DNA from: Afifellaceae bacterium
GTDB taxonomy: Bacteria > Pseudomonadota > Alphaproteobacteria > Rhizobiales > Afifellaceae
NCBI GenBank assembly: GCA_028281235.1
Contig: JANQKG010000003.1
Coordinates: forward strand, 17,552 to 81,551
DNA: 64,000 nucleotides
Direction of reading: 5' to 3'
Shown: positions 27,769-35,739 of the stretch, one piece after another
Layout: every line of letters starts with the position of its first letter
Numbering within the stretch: position 1 is the stretch's first letter
Position numbers and translations under genes: made by a program
The notes under the pieces: generated by a model
What the model saw: the letters and a program-made list of their open reading frames with translations, nothing else
The model's database searches: none
Told to the model about the DNA's origin: nothing

Positions 27769-28848
27769 TTGAGTGTGGAGGCGACCCCCGATCAGCCGGC
27801 GGGCAAGGCTGCCCCGCTTGCCGAGAGCAAGCGTGGAAGCCGTGGCCTGCTGCTTGATGTGGCGATCCGCTACGGTTTCTTGTGCCTGCTGCTCGGCATG
27901 ATCGTGTTCTTCTCGGCCTTCGCCAGCGGCTTTGCGGGACCGCGCTCGGCCGTCTTCATCTTCCAGTCCGTCGCCATCACAGGCATCCTGGCGCTCGGTG
28001 TCACCTGCACGCTGGTCGTCGGCGGGTTCGACCTGTCGATCGGCTCGGTCGCAACGTCGGCGATGATGCTGTCGGCCTACATGATGGTGATCCTGGAGCA
28101 ATCGGCCGTCGTCACGATCCTTGCGTGCCTCGCCATGGGCGCCTTCATCGGCCTCGTCAACGGCTTGCTGATCGTCAAGACCAAGGTGCCGGACCTCCTG
28201 GCGACGCTCGGCATGATGTTCCTGCTGCTCGGCCTGCAACGCATTCCCACCGAAGGCCGGTCGATCGCAGCCGGCATGACCCTGCCGGACGGGTCCACCG
28301 CGCAGGGCACGTTCTCGCCCTTCTTCCTGTCGATGGGGCGGCACCGGTTCGACTTCGTCCTGGAGAACCTGGTCCCGGTCTCGGTCGTGTTCCTGATCGT
28401 CATCGGCATATTGGTGTGGGTGTTTCTGGAACTGACGCGCCATGGCCGGCTGATGTATGCGATCGGCTCGAACGAGCGCGCCGCCGGCCTCATCGGCACC
28501 AACGTCACCCGCTACAAGATCATGGCCTACATGATCTCAGGCACGCTTGCCTCCGTCGGCGGCCTGCTCTTGGCCGCCCGGCTCGGCCGCGGCGACATCG
28601 CCTCCGGCACGAACCTTCTGCTCGACGCCGTTGCCGCCGCGCTGATCGGCTTTGCCGTGCTCGGCGCGGCCAAGCCCAACGCCTTCGGCACCGCAATGGG
28701 TGCCCTGTTCGTCGGCATCCTGCTGCAGGGCCTGACCATGATGAACGCGCCCTACTACACCCAGGATTTCATCAAGGGGTTCGTGCTCGTCATCGCCCTC
28801 GTATTCACATTCTCGCTTTCGGCTCGCAGAGCCGGAAGCCACTTATGA
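27769..28848 (+). CDS. Sugar ABC transporter permease, RbsC type
   Basis: A 359-residue CUT2-class permease with 8-10 membrane segments. It carries the family segments LALGVTCTLVVGGFDLSIGSV and GLIGTNVTRYKIMAYMISG, and ends GFVLVIALVFTFSLSARR. The first in-frame start is TTG 27769, directly after the ATPase stop; GTG 27775 is a second possibility. Forms the channel for the RbsA-type ATPase. Confidence 0.91.
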   Translation: MSVEATPDQPAGKAAPLAESKRGSRGLLLDVAIRYGFLCLLLGMIVFFSAFASGFAGPRSAVFIFQSVAITGILALGVTCTLVVGGFDLSIGSVATSAMMLSAYMMVILEQSAVVTILACLAMGAFIGLVNGLLIVKTKVPDLLATLGMMFLLLGLQRIPTEGRSIAAGMTLPDGSTAQGTFSPFFLSMGRHRFDFVLENLVPVSVVFLIVIGILVWVFLELTRHGRLMYAIGSNERAAGLIGTNVTRYKIMAYMISGTLASVGGLLLAARLGRGDIASGTNLLLDAVAAALIGFAVLGAAKPNAFGTAMGALFVGILLQGLTMMNAPYYTQDFIKGFVLVIALVFTFSLSARRAGSHL

Positions 28849-28873
28849 CGTCCAATCAAACGGAGGAAGATAC

Positions 28874-29926
28874 ATGAAAATCATACGCAGAACCGCGTTG
28901 GCCATGGCCGCCGGCCTGGCCGCATCGGCCACGCTCCTGACCGGGGGCGCACAGGCCCAGGACATGCCTGCACCCTTCGACAATCCCGAAGAGGTCACGA
29001 TCGCGCTCGTGCGCTACCTCTCCACCGGCGACTTCTTCCAGTCCTATCTGGCCGGCGTCGAGGCCCAGTCCGCCGCACTGGGCGTCGATCTGCGCGTCTT
29101 CGACAGCCGCCAGGACGCCGCCCTTCAGGCCGACATGGTCGACCAGGCGATCGCACTGGGGGTTGACGGGATCGTCATCCAGCACGGTCTGACCGAATCC
29201 ATGCAGGAGGCGGCCCAGCGCGCAATCGACGCCGGCATCAAGGTCGTCGCCTTCGACGTCAACGTGGAAAACGATGCCATCCCCCAGATCGAGCAGTCCG
29301 ACCGCGACCTCGCCCGTCTCGTCTTGGAACAGGCTATCATCGACAACGGCGAAGCGTGGAAGGCCGGCTATGTCTACGTCCCCGGCATTGCCCCACTCGA
29401 CCGCCGCGACGAGACGTGGCGTGACTTCAAGGACCGCTATCCGGGCATCGACGAGGTCGCCCAGTTCGGCACGCTCGACAACCCGATCGCCAACTCCAAC
29501 GCCAACCAGGCGCGCTCGGTGCTGCAGGCCAATCCGGACATCCAGGTCGTGTTCGCGCCCTATAACGAGTTCGCGCGCGGGGTGAAGATCGCCGTCGACG
29601 AGGCGGGCCTCTCCACCGACATCGACATCTACTCCGCCGACGTGTCCACGTCGGACATCGTTGCGATGCGCGAGCCGGACAGCGCCTGGGCGGCAACCGC
29701 CGCGACCAATCCCGCCGTCGTCGGCGAGGTGTCGGTGCGGGCGCTCGCCATCATGCTCGCCGGCGGCGATCCCGGCTCGAACGTGATCATCCCGCCGACG
29801 CTGATCACCCAGGACATGCTGAACGACGCCGACATCACCAACATGGAAGATCTGTCGGCCAAGCTGCCGCAGTTCGCCCATGCCGACGTCGCCATGACCG
29901 ACTGGATGCCGCTGCCGCCACGTTGA
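28874..29926 (+). CDS. Sugar ABC substrate-binding protein, RbsB type
   Basis: A 350-residue periplasmic-binding protein of the ribose-binding (peripla_BP_4) group. A Sec signal peptide (MKIIRRTALAMAAG...GAQAQD) is followed by FFQSYLAGVEAQSAALGVDL and GVDGIVIQHG. GGAGGA precedes the ATG. It closes the importer operon and is followed within 25 bp by a strong intrinsic terminator. The ligand is probably a pentose-like compound processed by MtnK; this rests on context. Confidence 0.91.
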   Translation: MKIIRRTALAMAAGLAASATLLTGGAQAQDMPAPFDNPEEVTIALVRYLSTGDFFQSYLAGVEAQSAALGVDLRVFDSRQDAALQADMVDQAIALGVDGIVIQHGLTESMQEAAQRAIDAGIKVVAFDVNVENDAIPQIEQSDRDLARLVLEQAIIDNGEAWKAGYVYVPGIAPLDRRDETWRDFKDRYPGIDEVAQFGTLDNPIANSNANQARSVLQANPDIQVVFAPYNEFARGVKIAVDEAGLSTDIDIYSADVSTSDIVAMREPDSAWAATAATNPAVVGEVSVRALAIMLAGGDPGSNVIIPPTLITQDMLNDADITNMEDLSAKLPQFAHADVAMTDWMPLPPR

Positions 29927-29950
29927 TCGGCTCACCGCACCATCATCGGA

Positions 29951-29978
29951 GGGGCCGCCCTGTGCGGCCCCTTTTTTT
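29951..29978 (+). terminator. Intrinsic terminator of the RbsABC-type operon
   Basis: An 8-bp GC stem GGGGCCGC / GCGGCCCC with a 5-nt loop followed by seven T residues. It is the best-formed Rho-independent terminator in the window and marks the end of the importer operon. Confidence 0.9.
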
Positions 29979-30005
29979 CTCGGCGCTGATGGATAAGCGG
30001 CGCGG

Positions 30006-31154
30006 CTATCCCTGGTCGCGCTCAGCCCGCGCCGCATCGACGGCATTGCGCATCGCAGTCACGGCCTCGCCGATCCTGTCGCCGGCCCGCAACAGGCTGC
30101 CGCCGATCAGATAGACGACATCGTCGCCATACATCGTCACCATATCCGCGGCGCGTTCCACGCTCATGCCGCCACCGGGCGAGGGCATCATCGGCGCGCC
30201 ATGTCCGTCGGGGTCGCGGCAGGCATCGGCGATGGAGAAGCATTCCTCGGCGGAGAACCCGAACCGGCCACCGACATTGGGGAAGACTGAGATGTCGGAA
30301 CCGGCAAGCCGCTGCAGCACGCCATACATCATCGCATGGGAGAAGCCCGTGTCGGGCGATAGCACGAACGGCCCGGTGAAGCTCGGATGAGTCATGATCG
30401 GCAGGTCGAAATCCGGATCGGAAGCGAGCTGATGCGCGATCTCAAAGCCCAGGAGCCCCGGCATCAGCAGCACGCCCCCGGCACCAGCCTCTTTGGCGAA
30501 CAAGGCGCGCTCCACGAGCTGGTCCGGCCGGCCGGTGATGTTGGCGAAATGCAGCGCGGAGGTGCCGAACTCGGCATTGGCGCGCGCGACCGCCGCCGCG
30601 ACCTTCTCGGTGCGTTCATGGAAGGGCGCCATGGGCTGGTCGGCAAGGCCATGGTCGTCCTTGATGATGTCGGCACCGCCGGCGACGCAGCGCCAGGCAA
30701 TGTCGGCGAGCCTATCGGCGCTTGAGCCTTGCGGTTTGATCACCGGCGAAATCAGCCCGCCCTCGCGCCGGCCGGTGCGCTCGCGCAAGCCCGAAATCCC
30801 GAACCGCGGACCGGGAAAGCGTGCGGCAATCGTTGCGCCGGGCGCAAAGCCGATGGCCTTGATGCCCTTCAGAATCGACGCATTGCCGAACATGACGTTC
30901 AGAAGCTGAAGCAGCTCTGTGCCCACGCTGTCGGGCGAGTAGGAAATCGCGATGCCGAACGCGCCGCGCCCGGCCGTCGTCGCAGACCCGACCTGGCCGA
31001 CGATTTCATCGGCAATGAAGCCCTCCGGCACAACGTCGCCAGGGACCTCGACGGTCTGTTCAAGCGCCACGTCGTGCGCGCGCCGCAGAGCGTCGGCGGC
31101 GCTATCGGCGAAGATGCGATAGGTGACGGTGAACCGTTCCGCGGAGCCGGTCAT
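30006..31154 (-). CDS. RuBisCO-like protein (form IV large-subunit homologue)
   Basis: A 382-residue RuBisCO-like protein. The equivalents of K175 (Lys140, SPVIKPQG), K201 (Lys165) and D203 (Asp167) are kept in GGADIIKDDHGLADQ, but E204 is His168, K177 is Gln142, and the loop-6 region VFPNVGGRFGFS has no lysine. It is therefore not expected to fix CO2. Known members of form IV enolise, isomerise or decarboxylate phosphorylated sugars, including methylthio-sugars. ATG 31154 sits 7 nt after GGAGG and overlaps the transketolase stop. It is last of three coupled genes. A reaction on a ketose phosphate made by MtnK and MtnA is my inference. Confidence 0.92.
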   Translation of the reverse strand: MTGSAERFTVTYRIFADSAADALRRAHDVALEQTVEVPGDVVPEGFIADEIVGQVGSATTAGRGAFGIAISYSPDSVGTELLQLLNVMFGNASILKGIKAIGFAPGATIAARFPGPRFGISGLRERTGRREGGLISPVIKPQGSSADRLADIAWRCVAGGADIIKDDHGLADQPMAPFHERTEKVAAAVARANAEFGTSALHFANITGRPDQLVERALFAKEAGAGGVLLMPGLLGFEIAHQLASDPDFDLPIMTHPSFTGPFVLSPDTGFSHAMMYGVLQRLAGSDISVFPNVGGRFGFSAEECFSIADACRDPDGHGAPMMPSPGGGMSVERAADMVTMYGDDVVYLIGGSLLRAGDRIGEAVTAMRNAVDAARAERDQG

Positions 31155-32158
31155 CACAGCGCCTCCGCCTTGACGGCCGAGTGCACCGCATCGACGCGCA
31201 CGGCGGCAAGCTGCGCTTCCGTGATGCCGGTCTTGGCGCCGATCAGCCGTTCGATGCCGGCGACCAGCGCCGCTGCGTCGAGCCCGTAATGCTTCATCAG
31301 ATAGGCGCGCGACCCGCCATGCGCGAACGTATCGTTGAGACCGAGCCGCACGAGCTTCTTGCCGACGCCATTGTCGGCCATGATCTCGGCCACCATGGAG
31401 CCGACGCCGCCCTCAGTGACATGGTTTTCAAGGACCACTACGCCCTTGGACATTGCGGCGATGTGGTCCAGCAGTGGCCCGGCGTCGAACGGCTTGATCG
31501 TGTTGATGTGCAGGTGGCGCACCGACACGCCCGCATGATCCAGCGCGTCGTGCGCCCGGAGCGCTTCTTCCGTCGCGATGCCGGAGGTGACGATCAGCAC
31601 ATCGTCGCCAAGCGCCAGTTCGCGCATCTGCCCGACGGTGATGGGCGTGTCGAACAGGCGCGGCACCGATCCGCGCAGGACGCGGCAATAGACCGGTCCG
31701 TCGATGGAATCGGCGGCCGCACAGATGCTCTCCACTTCGGTCGCATCGCCGGTTTCAAGGATCGTCATGTTGGGGATCGAGCGCATCACCGCCACATCCT
31801 CGATCGCCTGGTGTGTCATGCCGCCCGGCGTCGTGATGCCGGGCAGAAAACCCATCAGCCGGACCTTGCGGCGCGGATATGCGATCGAGGCGATGAGCTG
31901 GTCGTAGGGACGACGATAGAGGAAGACGCCGAACGTGTGCAGAAACGGCCGGAACCCCGCAAGACCGAGCCCGCCGGCGAAACTCAGCATGTTCTGCTCG
32001 GCCATGCCGAGCGAGACGAACTGGTCCGGGTGCCGGTCGCGGAAGCCGTCGATCTCGCAGGACGATGTCAGGTCGGCCGACAGGCACAGGACGTCCGGAT
32101 GCGCCGTGGCATAGGCCTCGAAGGCCCCAGCATAGGGACGGTTGACCATCTCGGCCAT
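31154..32158 (-). CDS. Transketolase-like C-terminal subunit
   Basis: A 334-residue protein equal to the pyrimidine-binding and C-terminal domains of transketolase. The catalytic glutamate that activates thiamine diphosphate is in SLGMAEQNMLSFAGGLG, and FGVFLYRRPYDQL follows. It is encoded as a separate subunit, and its start overlaps the stop of the N-terminal subunit gene by one base. Split transketolases of this kind often serve specialised sugar pathways, while the housekeeping enzyme is one chain. The overlap with the RuBisCO-like gene implies a shared pathway. Confidence 0.92.
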   Translation of the reverse strand: MAEMVNRPYAGAFEAYATAHPDVLCLSADLTSSCEIDGFRDRHPDQFVSLGMAEQNMLSFAGGLGLAGFRPFLHTFGVFLYRRPYDQLIASIAYPRRKVRLMGFLPGITTPGGMTHQAIEDVAVMRSIPNMTILETGDATEVESICAAADSIDGPVYCRVLRGSVPRLFDTPITVGQMRELALGDDVLIVTSGIATEEALRAHDALDHAGVSVRHLHINTIKPFDAGPLLDHIAAMSKGVVVLENHVTEGGVGSMVAEIMADNGVGKKLVRLGLNDTFAHGGSRAYLMKHYGLDAAALVAGIERLIGAKTGITEAQLAAVRVDAVHSAVKAEAL

Positions 32159-33087
32159 CAGTGCGCCTCCAACTCGACCGGCGGGATGCCCAGTTCTTCC
32201 GCGATCGCCGCATTCATTTCGGCACGCTCGTCGGCCGATTTGAAACGCACATAGTGAAGCCGCGGGAAACGCCGCCGCAGAAAACCCATCCCCTGGGTCG
32301 GCGACGAACGCGCGAGGATGATGAGCGGCCGGTCCTCGTGCGGCTCGGCCCTGGCCTGGCGCATCGCGTCCAGGTCATGCGCGTCGACTTCGACACATAC
32401 CGCGCCGAAGGCGCGGAACTTAGCGACGATGTCGCGCACCTCCATCACCGTATCCATCGCTCCGTCGCATTGCTGGTCGTTGACGTCCATCAGCGCCCAC
32501 AGATTGTCGATGCGGTGGTGGGCGGCCGCCTGCACCGCTTCCCAGGTCTGGCCCTCCTGCACCTCGCCGTCCGACATGAAGACGCAGACCTCACCGCTCT
32601 CCCTGCGCCGTCTGCGGCCGAATGCCAGGCCCGCCCCGGTCGAAAGCCCGATGCCAAGCGTGCCGTTGTGCACTTCCATGCCGGGGGAATGCTCCGCGCC
32701 GATCATCTCCACCGACGAGCCGTCCTTGTTGAACATGTCCAGCCCTTCGGGCGCCATGCGCCCCATCTCGATCAACGTCGCATAGGCAACGAGCGCATAA
32801 TGCGCCGGCGCGATGAAGAGGCGATCAAGATGCGGCTGGAACGGGCCGTTATAGCCGGCCCCCGTCACATAGTCGGCATTTTGGGCAGACGGCACGCCGC
32901 CGAAAGGTTTTGGCACCGCGGGCAGTGTCGGATCGCCCAGGTTCAGCGCCTCATTGTAGAGGAAGGCGAGCTGCTCGGCCGCCGAACAAGCCTGGCTCAG
33001 ATAGCCGCCATTGTTGCGCATGCAGTGCTCGAACACCCGCCTTCGAATGCCCAGCGCCACGTCCTCCGTCGATCTGCGATTGTCCAC
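32158..33087 (-). CDS. Transketolase-like N-terminal (thiamine diphosphate) subunit
   Basis: A 309-residue subunit with the thiamine diphosphate-binding motif in FMSDGEVQEGQTWEAVQ, ending near NDQQ. Upstream conserved parts include SPGMEVHNGTLGIGLSTGAG. It starts at GTG 33087 and is first of the leftward trio with the C-terminal subunit and the RuBisCO-like protein. A SorC-type operator lies 40-70 bp upstream. It could cleave or transfer a two-carbon unit from a ketose phosphate. Confidence 0.92.
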   Translation of the reverse strand: MDNRRSTEDVALGIRRRVFEHCMRNNGGYLSQACSAAEQLAFLYNEALNLGDPTLPAVPKPFGGVPSAQNADYVTGAGYNGPFQPHLDRLFIAPAHYALVAYATLIEMGRMAPEGLDMFNKDGSSVEMIGAEHSPGMEVHNGTLGIGLSTGAGLAFGRRRRRESGEVCVFMSDGEVQEGQTWEAVQAAAHHRIDNLWALMDVNDQQCDGAMDTVMEVRDIVAKFRAFGAVCVEVDAHDLDAMRQARAEPHEDRPLIILARSSPTQGMGFLRRRFPRLHYVRFKSADERAEMNAAIAEELGIPPVELEAH

Positions 33088-33125
33088 GTCCTACCCTCGC
33101 GTTTGGATCGACATTACGGCCCAAT

Positions 33126-33158
33126 AGACAACTGTCAACAATCCCTGTCTTTTGTGCA
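33126..33158. promoter_or_regulatory. Candidate SorC operator ahead of the transketolase operon
   Basis: AGACAACTGTCA at 33126-33137 matches the N-GAC-N4-GTCA pattern. From 33133 the sequence reads TGTCAA, seven bases, TGTCTTTTGTGCA, the same layout as 26188-26212. It probably places the transketolase and RuBisCO-like genes under the SorC-family regulator. Confidence 0.55.
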
Positions 33159-33303
33159 GTTGCGCCGCTGCAGATGTGCCGTCAGCACGCGTCCTCCCAG
33201 GCATTAGCCCTCCTCGGCATAGAGATGCCCGCCCCATTCGGCGTTCATTCACGCCCCGAGCTCCACCGAAACGCTGGGAAGCCATCAACTCGGAGCCACT
33301 TGA

Positions 33304-33348
33304 TGTAAGCGCTTTCATGTGATAGAAGGACAAATGTAAGCGCTTTCA
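33304..33348. promoter_or_regulatory. Tandem LacI-type operators
   Basis: Two identical copies of TGTAAGCGCTTTCA at 33304-33317 and 33335-33348, each centred on AAGCGCTT. Their 31-bp spacing is about three helical turns. They precede the LacI-family gene, and the sugar importer genes follow in the same direction, so one repressor probably controls itself and the operon. Confidence 0.8.
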
Positions 33349-33368
33349 TTTCGATTTTCTGGAGGAAG

Positions 33369-34394
33369 ATGACGAAATGGCGGGATGGAATGGTCACGAT
33401 ACTTGATGTGTCACGCAAGGCCGGCGTGTCGACGGCGACCGTCTCCCGGGTGCTCAACCACCCCGACATGGTCGACGAGAAGACGCGTGATCTCGTCCAT
33501 GTCGCATCGGAGCAGCTAGGCTACCGGCCGAACCGCATCGCGCGGGATCTGGCGCGGCGCTCGTCGCAGACCATCGGCGTCGTCGTCAACAACTTCGCCT
33601 CGCCCTATTACGGGGTGATGCTGGACGGCGTGGACGAAGCGCTTGTCGCCTCCGGCTGGAATGTCATCGCCGAGACGAGCCGGGAGACCGCTGCCGGCGA
33701 ATTTCGGGCCATCCAGTCGCTGATGGACCGCCAATGCGACGCCATCGTGGTCCATGCCAATAGTCTGGACGACGCGGCCCTCGCCGAGCTCTTTCGCAAG
33801 AATCCCAAGCTGGTGCTGATGAACCGGCTGCTGGAGCCGTTCCAGAGCCGCTGCGTTTATCTGGACAACGAGCTCGGCGGCCGCCTCGCCGCCCGCCACC
33901 TGATCGCCAGCGGCCATGTCGACATCGCCACGATCGCCGGGCCGGAGACGTTCCACGAAGTGCGGTCCAGGCTCAAGGGCTTTGCCGGCGCGCTCGGCGA
34001 GGCCGGCCTCGCATTGCCGGATTCGCGCATCGTCCGCGCCGATTTCTCATTGGCGGGCGGCAGACGCGCCCTTGCCGATCTGATTGAGCGCCAAAGCGGC
34101 GTCACAGCCGTTTTCGCCCACAACGACGAAATGGCCGTGGGCGCGATCGAGGCCGCGTACCAGATGGGCCTGTCGGTGCCCGACGACCTGTCGGTCATCG
34201 GCTTCGACGACATGACGATCGCCAGCCTGTCGCGTCCGGCATTGACGACGATCGGCCAGCCGCTGCGCGCCATCGGCACCGCCTGCGGCCGGCTCGCCCA
34301 CGCGCTGTCGCGCGAGGCCGACACGTCGGAAATCCGGCGCGTGTTCGACGCGGAACTGATCGAGCGGGAGACGGTGAGCGAGCCGCGCCACTGA
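33369..34394 (+). CDS. LacI-family transcriptional repressor
   Basis: A 341-residue LacI/GalR regulator. The helix-turn-helix TILDVSRKAGVSTATVSRVLNHP and hinge RPNRIARDLARRSSQTIGVVV are clear, and the sugar-binding domain ends with DDLSVIGFDDMTIASLSRPALTTI. ATG 33369 follows GGAGG closely; ATG 33390 (MVTILDV) is an alternative nearer the usual family start. It is 29 bp upstream of the importer binding-protein gene, and paired operators lie ahead of it. Confidence 0.92.
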   Translation: MTKWRDGMVTILDVSRKAGVSTATVSRVLNHPDMVDEKTRDLVHVASEQLGYRPNRIARDLARRSSQTIGVVVNNFASPYYGVMLDGVDEALVASGWNVIAETSRETAAGEFRAIQSLMDRQCDAIVVHANSLDDAALAELFRKNPKLVLMNRLLEPFQSRCVYLDNELGGRLAARHLIASGHVDIATIAGPETFHEVRSRLKGFAGALGEAGLALPDSRIVRADFSLAGGRRALADLIERQSGVTAVFAHNDEMAVGAIEAAYQMGLSVPDDLSVIGFDDMTIASLSRPALTTIGQPLRAIGTACGRLAHALSREADTSEIRRVFDAELIERETVSEPRH

Positions 34395-34423
34395 ACGGCT
34401 CAACCAATTCAAGGGAGGAAACG

Positions 34424-35659
34424 ATGAACAAATTCATCCTGACATGTCTTGCAAGTGCCGCGATCTCGGCAAGCGCGGCTTCCGCCGCAGAGATCCGGCT
34501 CGACGGCTTTCCCGACTTCAACAACCATCTGGACAAGGTGATCCCGCTCTTCGCCGAGACCAATCCGGACATCAGCGTCACCTACCAGATGAACAATCAT
34601 GGCGATCACCACAAGAAGCTGACCACCAATCTGGCCACCGGGTCCGGCGCCGGCGACATCGTCATCGTTGATATCGGCTTCATCGGCTCGTTCATCGATG
34701 CGGGTGGCTTCGAGAACCTGTCGGACGCCACGTACGGCGCCGACGCATTGGCCGACGGCTTCGTCGATTACGCCTGGAGTCAGGGTCAAGGTGCCGACGG
34801 CAACCAATACGCCATTCCGATCGATATCGGTCCCGGCGTGATGTACTACCGCCGCGATGTGCTTGAGGCAGCGGGCCTTGAGGTCGAGGACGTGATTACC
34901 GATTGGGACAGCTACATTGCCTACGGCGAGAAACTCAGGGAGATGGATGTCTACCTGATCGCCGACGCGGCCGACGTCGCATCGACCATCATCCGCACGA
35001 CCGTGCAGCCGGGCGAAGGGTTCTTCTTCGACGCGGAAGGCAACTCGCTGATCACGTCGGAGCGCTTCGTCAAGGCGTTCGAAACCGCCAAGCGCATCCG
35101 CGATGCGGGCCTCGACGGCCAGATCGGCGCCTGGACCAACGAATGGTATGACGGCTTCAAGGACGGCTCGGTCGCGACCCAGCTCTCCGGCGCCTGGCTG
35201 CTCGGCCATCTGCAGAACTGGATGGCGCCGGACACGGCCGGCAAATGGGGCGTCTCGAACCTCCCCGACGGCGTCTATGGCTCGTGGGGCGGATCGTTCC
35301 TGGCGATCCCGCGCCAGGCTGAGAACAAGGAGGCGGCCTGGGCGTTCGTCGAATACCTCACCAATAATCCTGAGGCGCAATTGGCGAGCCTGCGCAACAT
35401 CGGCGCCTTCCCGGTCCTCAAGGAAACCTACGCCGACCCGACATTCGACGAGCCGATCGAATTCCTGGCCGGGCAGCAAGCACGGCGGCTGTTTGCGGAG
35501 ATCGCCGAGCAGGTGACCGCCGTGTCACCGCAAAAGGGCGACCTGATCGCCGAGGACGTGGTCATCAACGGCGCCCTTTTGGAAGTCCTCAACGACGACA
35601 AGGACGTGATGGCGGCGCTTCGCGACGCGGAGCGTCTGGTGATGCGCCGGGTTCGCTGA
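34424..35659 (+). CDS. Sugar ABC substrate-binding protein (SBP family 1)
   Basis: A 411-residue CUT1-class binding protein with a Sec signal peptide (MNKFILTCLASAAIS...ASAAEI) and GGGAGGAAAC ahead of the ATG. The family pattern DIVIVDIGFIGSFIDAGGF and GSWGGSFLAIPRQAENKEAAW is visible. First structural gene after the LacI regulator and followed by two permeases and a MalK/UgpC-type ATPase. Ligand unknown. Confidence 0.91.
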   Translation: MNKFILTCLASAAISASAASAAEIRLDGFPDFNNHLDKVIPLFAETNPDISVTYQMNNHGDHHKKLTTNLATGSGAGDIVIVDIGFIGSFIDAGGFENLSDATYGADALADGFVDYAWSQGQGADGNQYAIPIDIGPGVMYYRRDVLEAAGLEVEDVITDWDSYIAYGEKLREMDVYLIADAADVASTIIRTTVQPGEGFFFDAEGNSLITSERFVKAFETAKRIRDAGLDGQIGAWTNEWYDGFKDGSVATQLSGAWLLGHLQNWMAPDTAGKWGVSNLPDGVYGSWGGSFLAIPRQAENKEAAWAFVEYLTNNPEAQLASLRNIGAFPVLKETYADPTFDEPIEFLAGQQARRLFAEIAEQVTAVSPQKGDLIAEDVVINGALLEVLNDDKDVMAALRDAERLVMRRVR

Positions 35660-35684
35660 CCGGCCTCGACATCCTTGCAGCAGC

Positions 35685-35706
35685 AGGCCGGCCTCCGGGC
35701 CGGCCT
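35685..35706 (+). promoter_or_regulatory. Intercistronic hairpin between binding protein and permease
   Basis: Perfect 9-bp GC stem AGGCCGGCC / GGCCGGCCT with a TCCG tetraloop, 25 bp after the binding-protein stop. It has no T-run and probably limits readthrough or protects the upstream transcript. Confidence 0.55.
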
Positions 35707-35739
35707 GGCCCAGCCTCCGCAGTCGGGAGTGCAGTGATC

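Noticed and set aside
30006..31154. Functional RuBisCO for carbon fixation
   Set aside because: Loop-6 lysine and several active-site residues are absent, there is no small subunit, and the neighbours are sugar-salvage genes.
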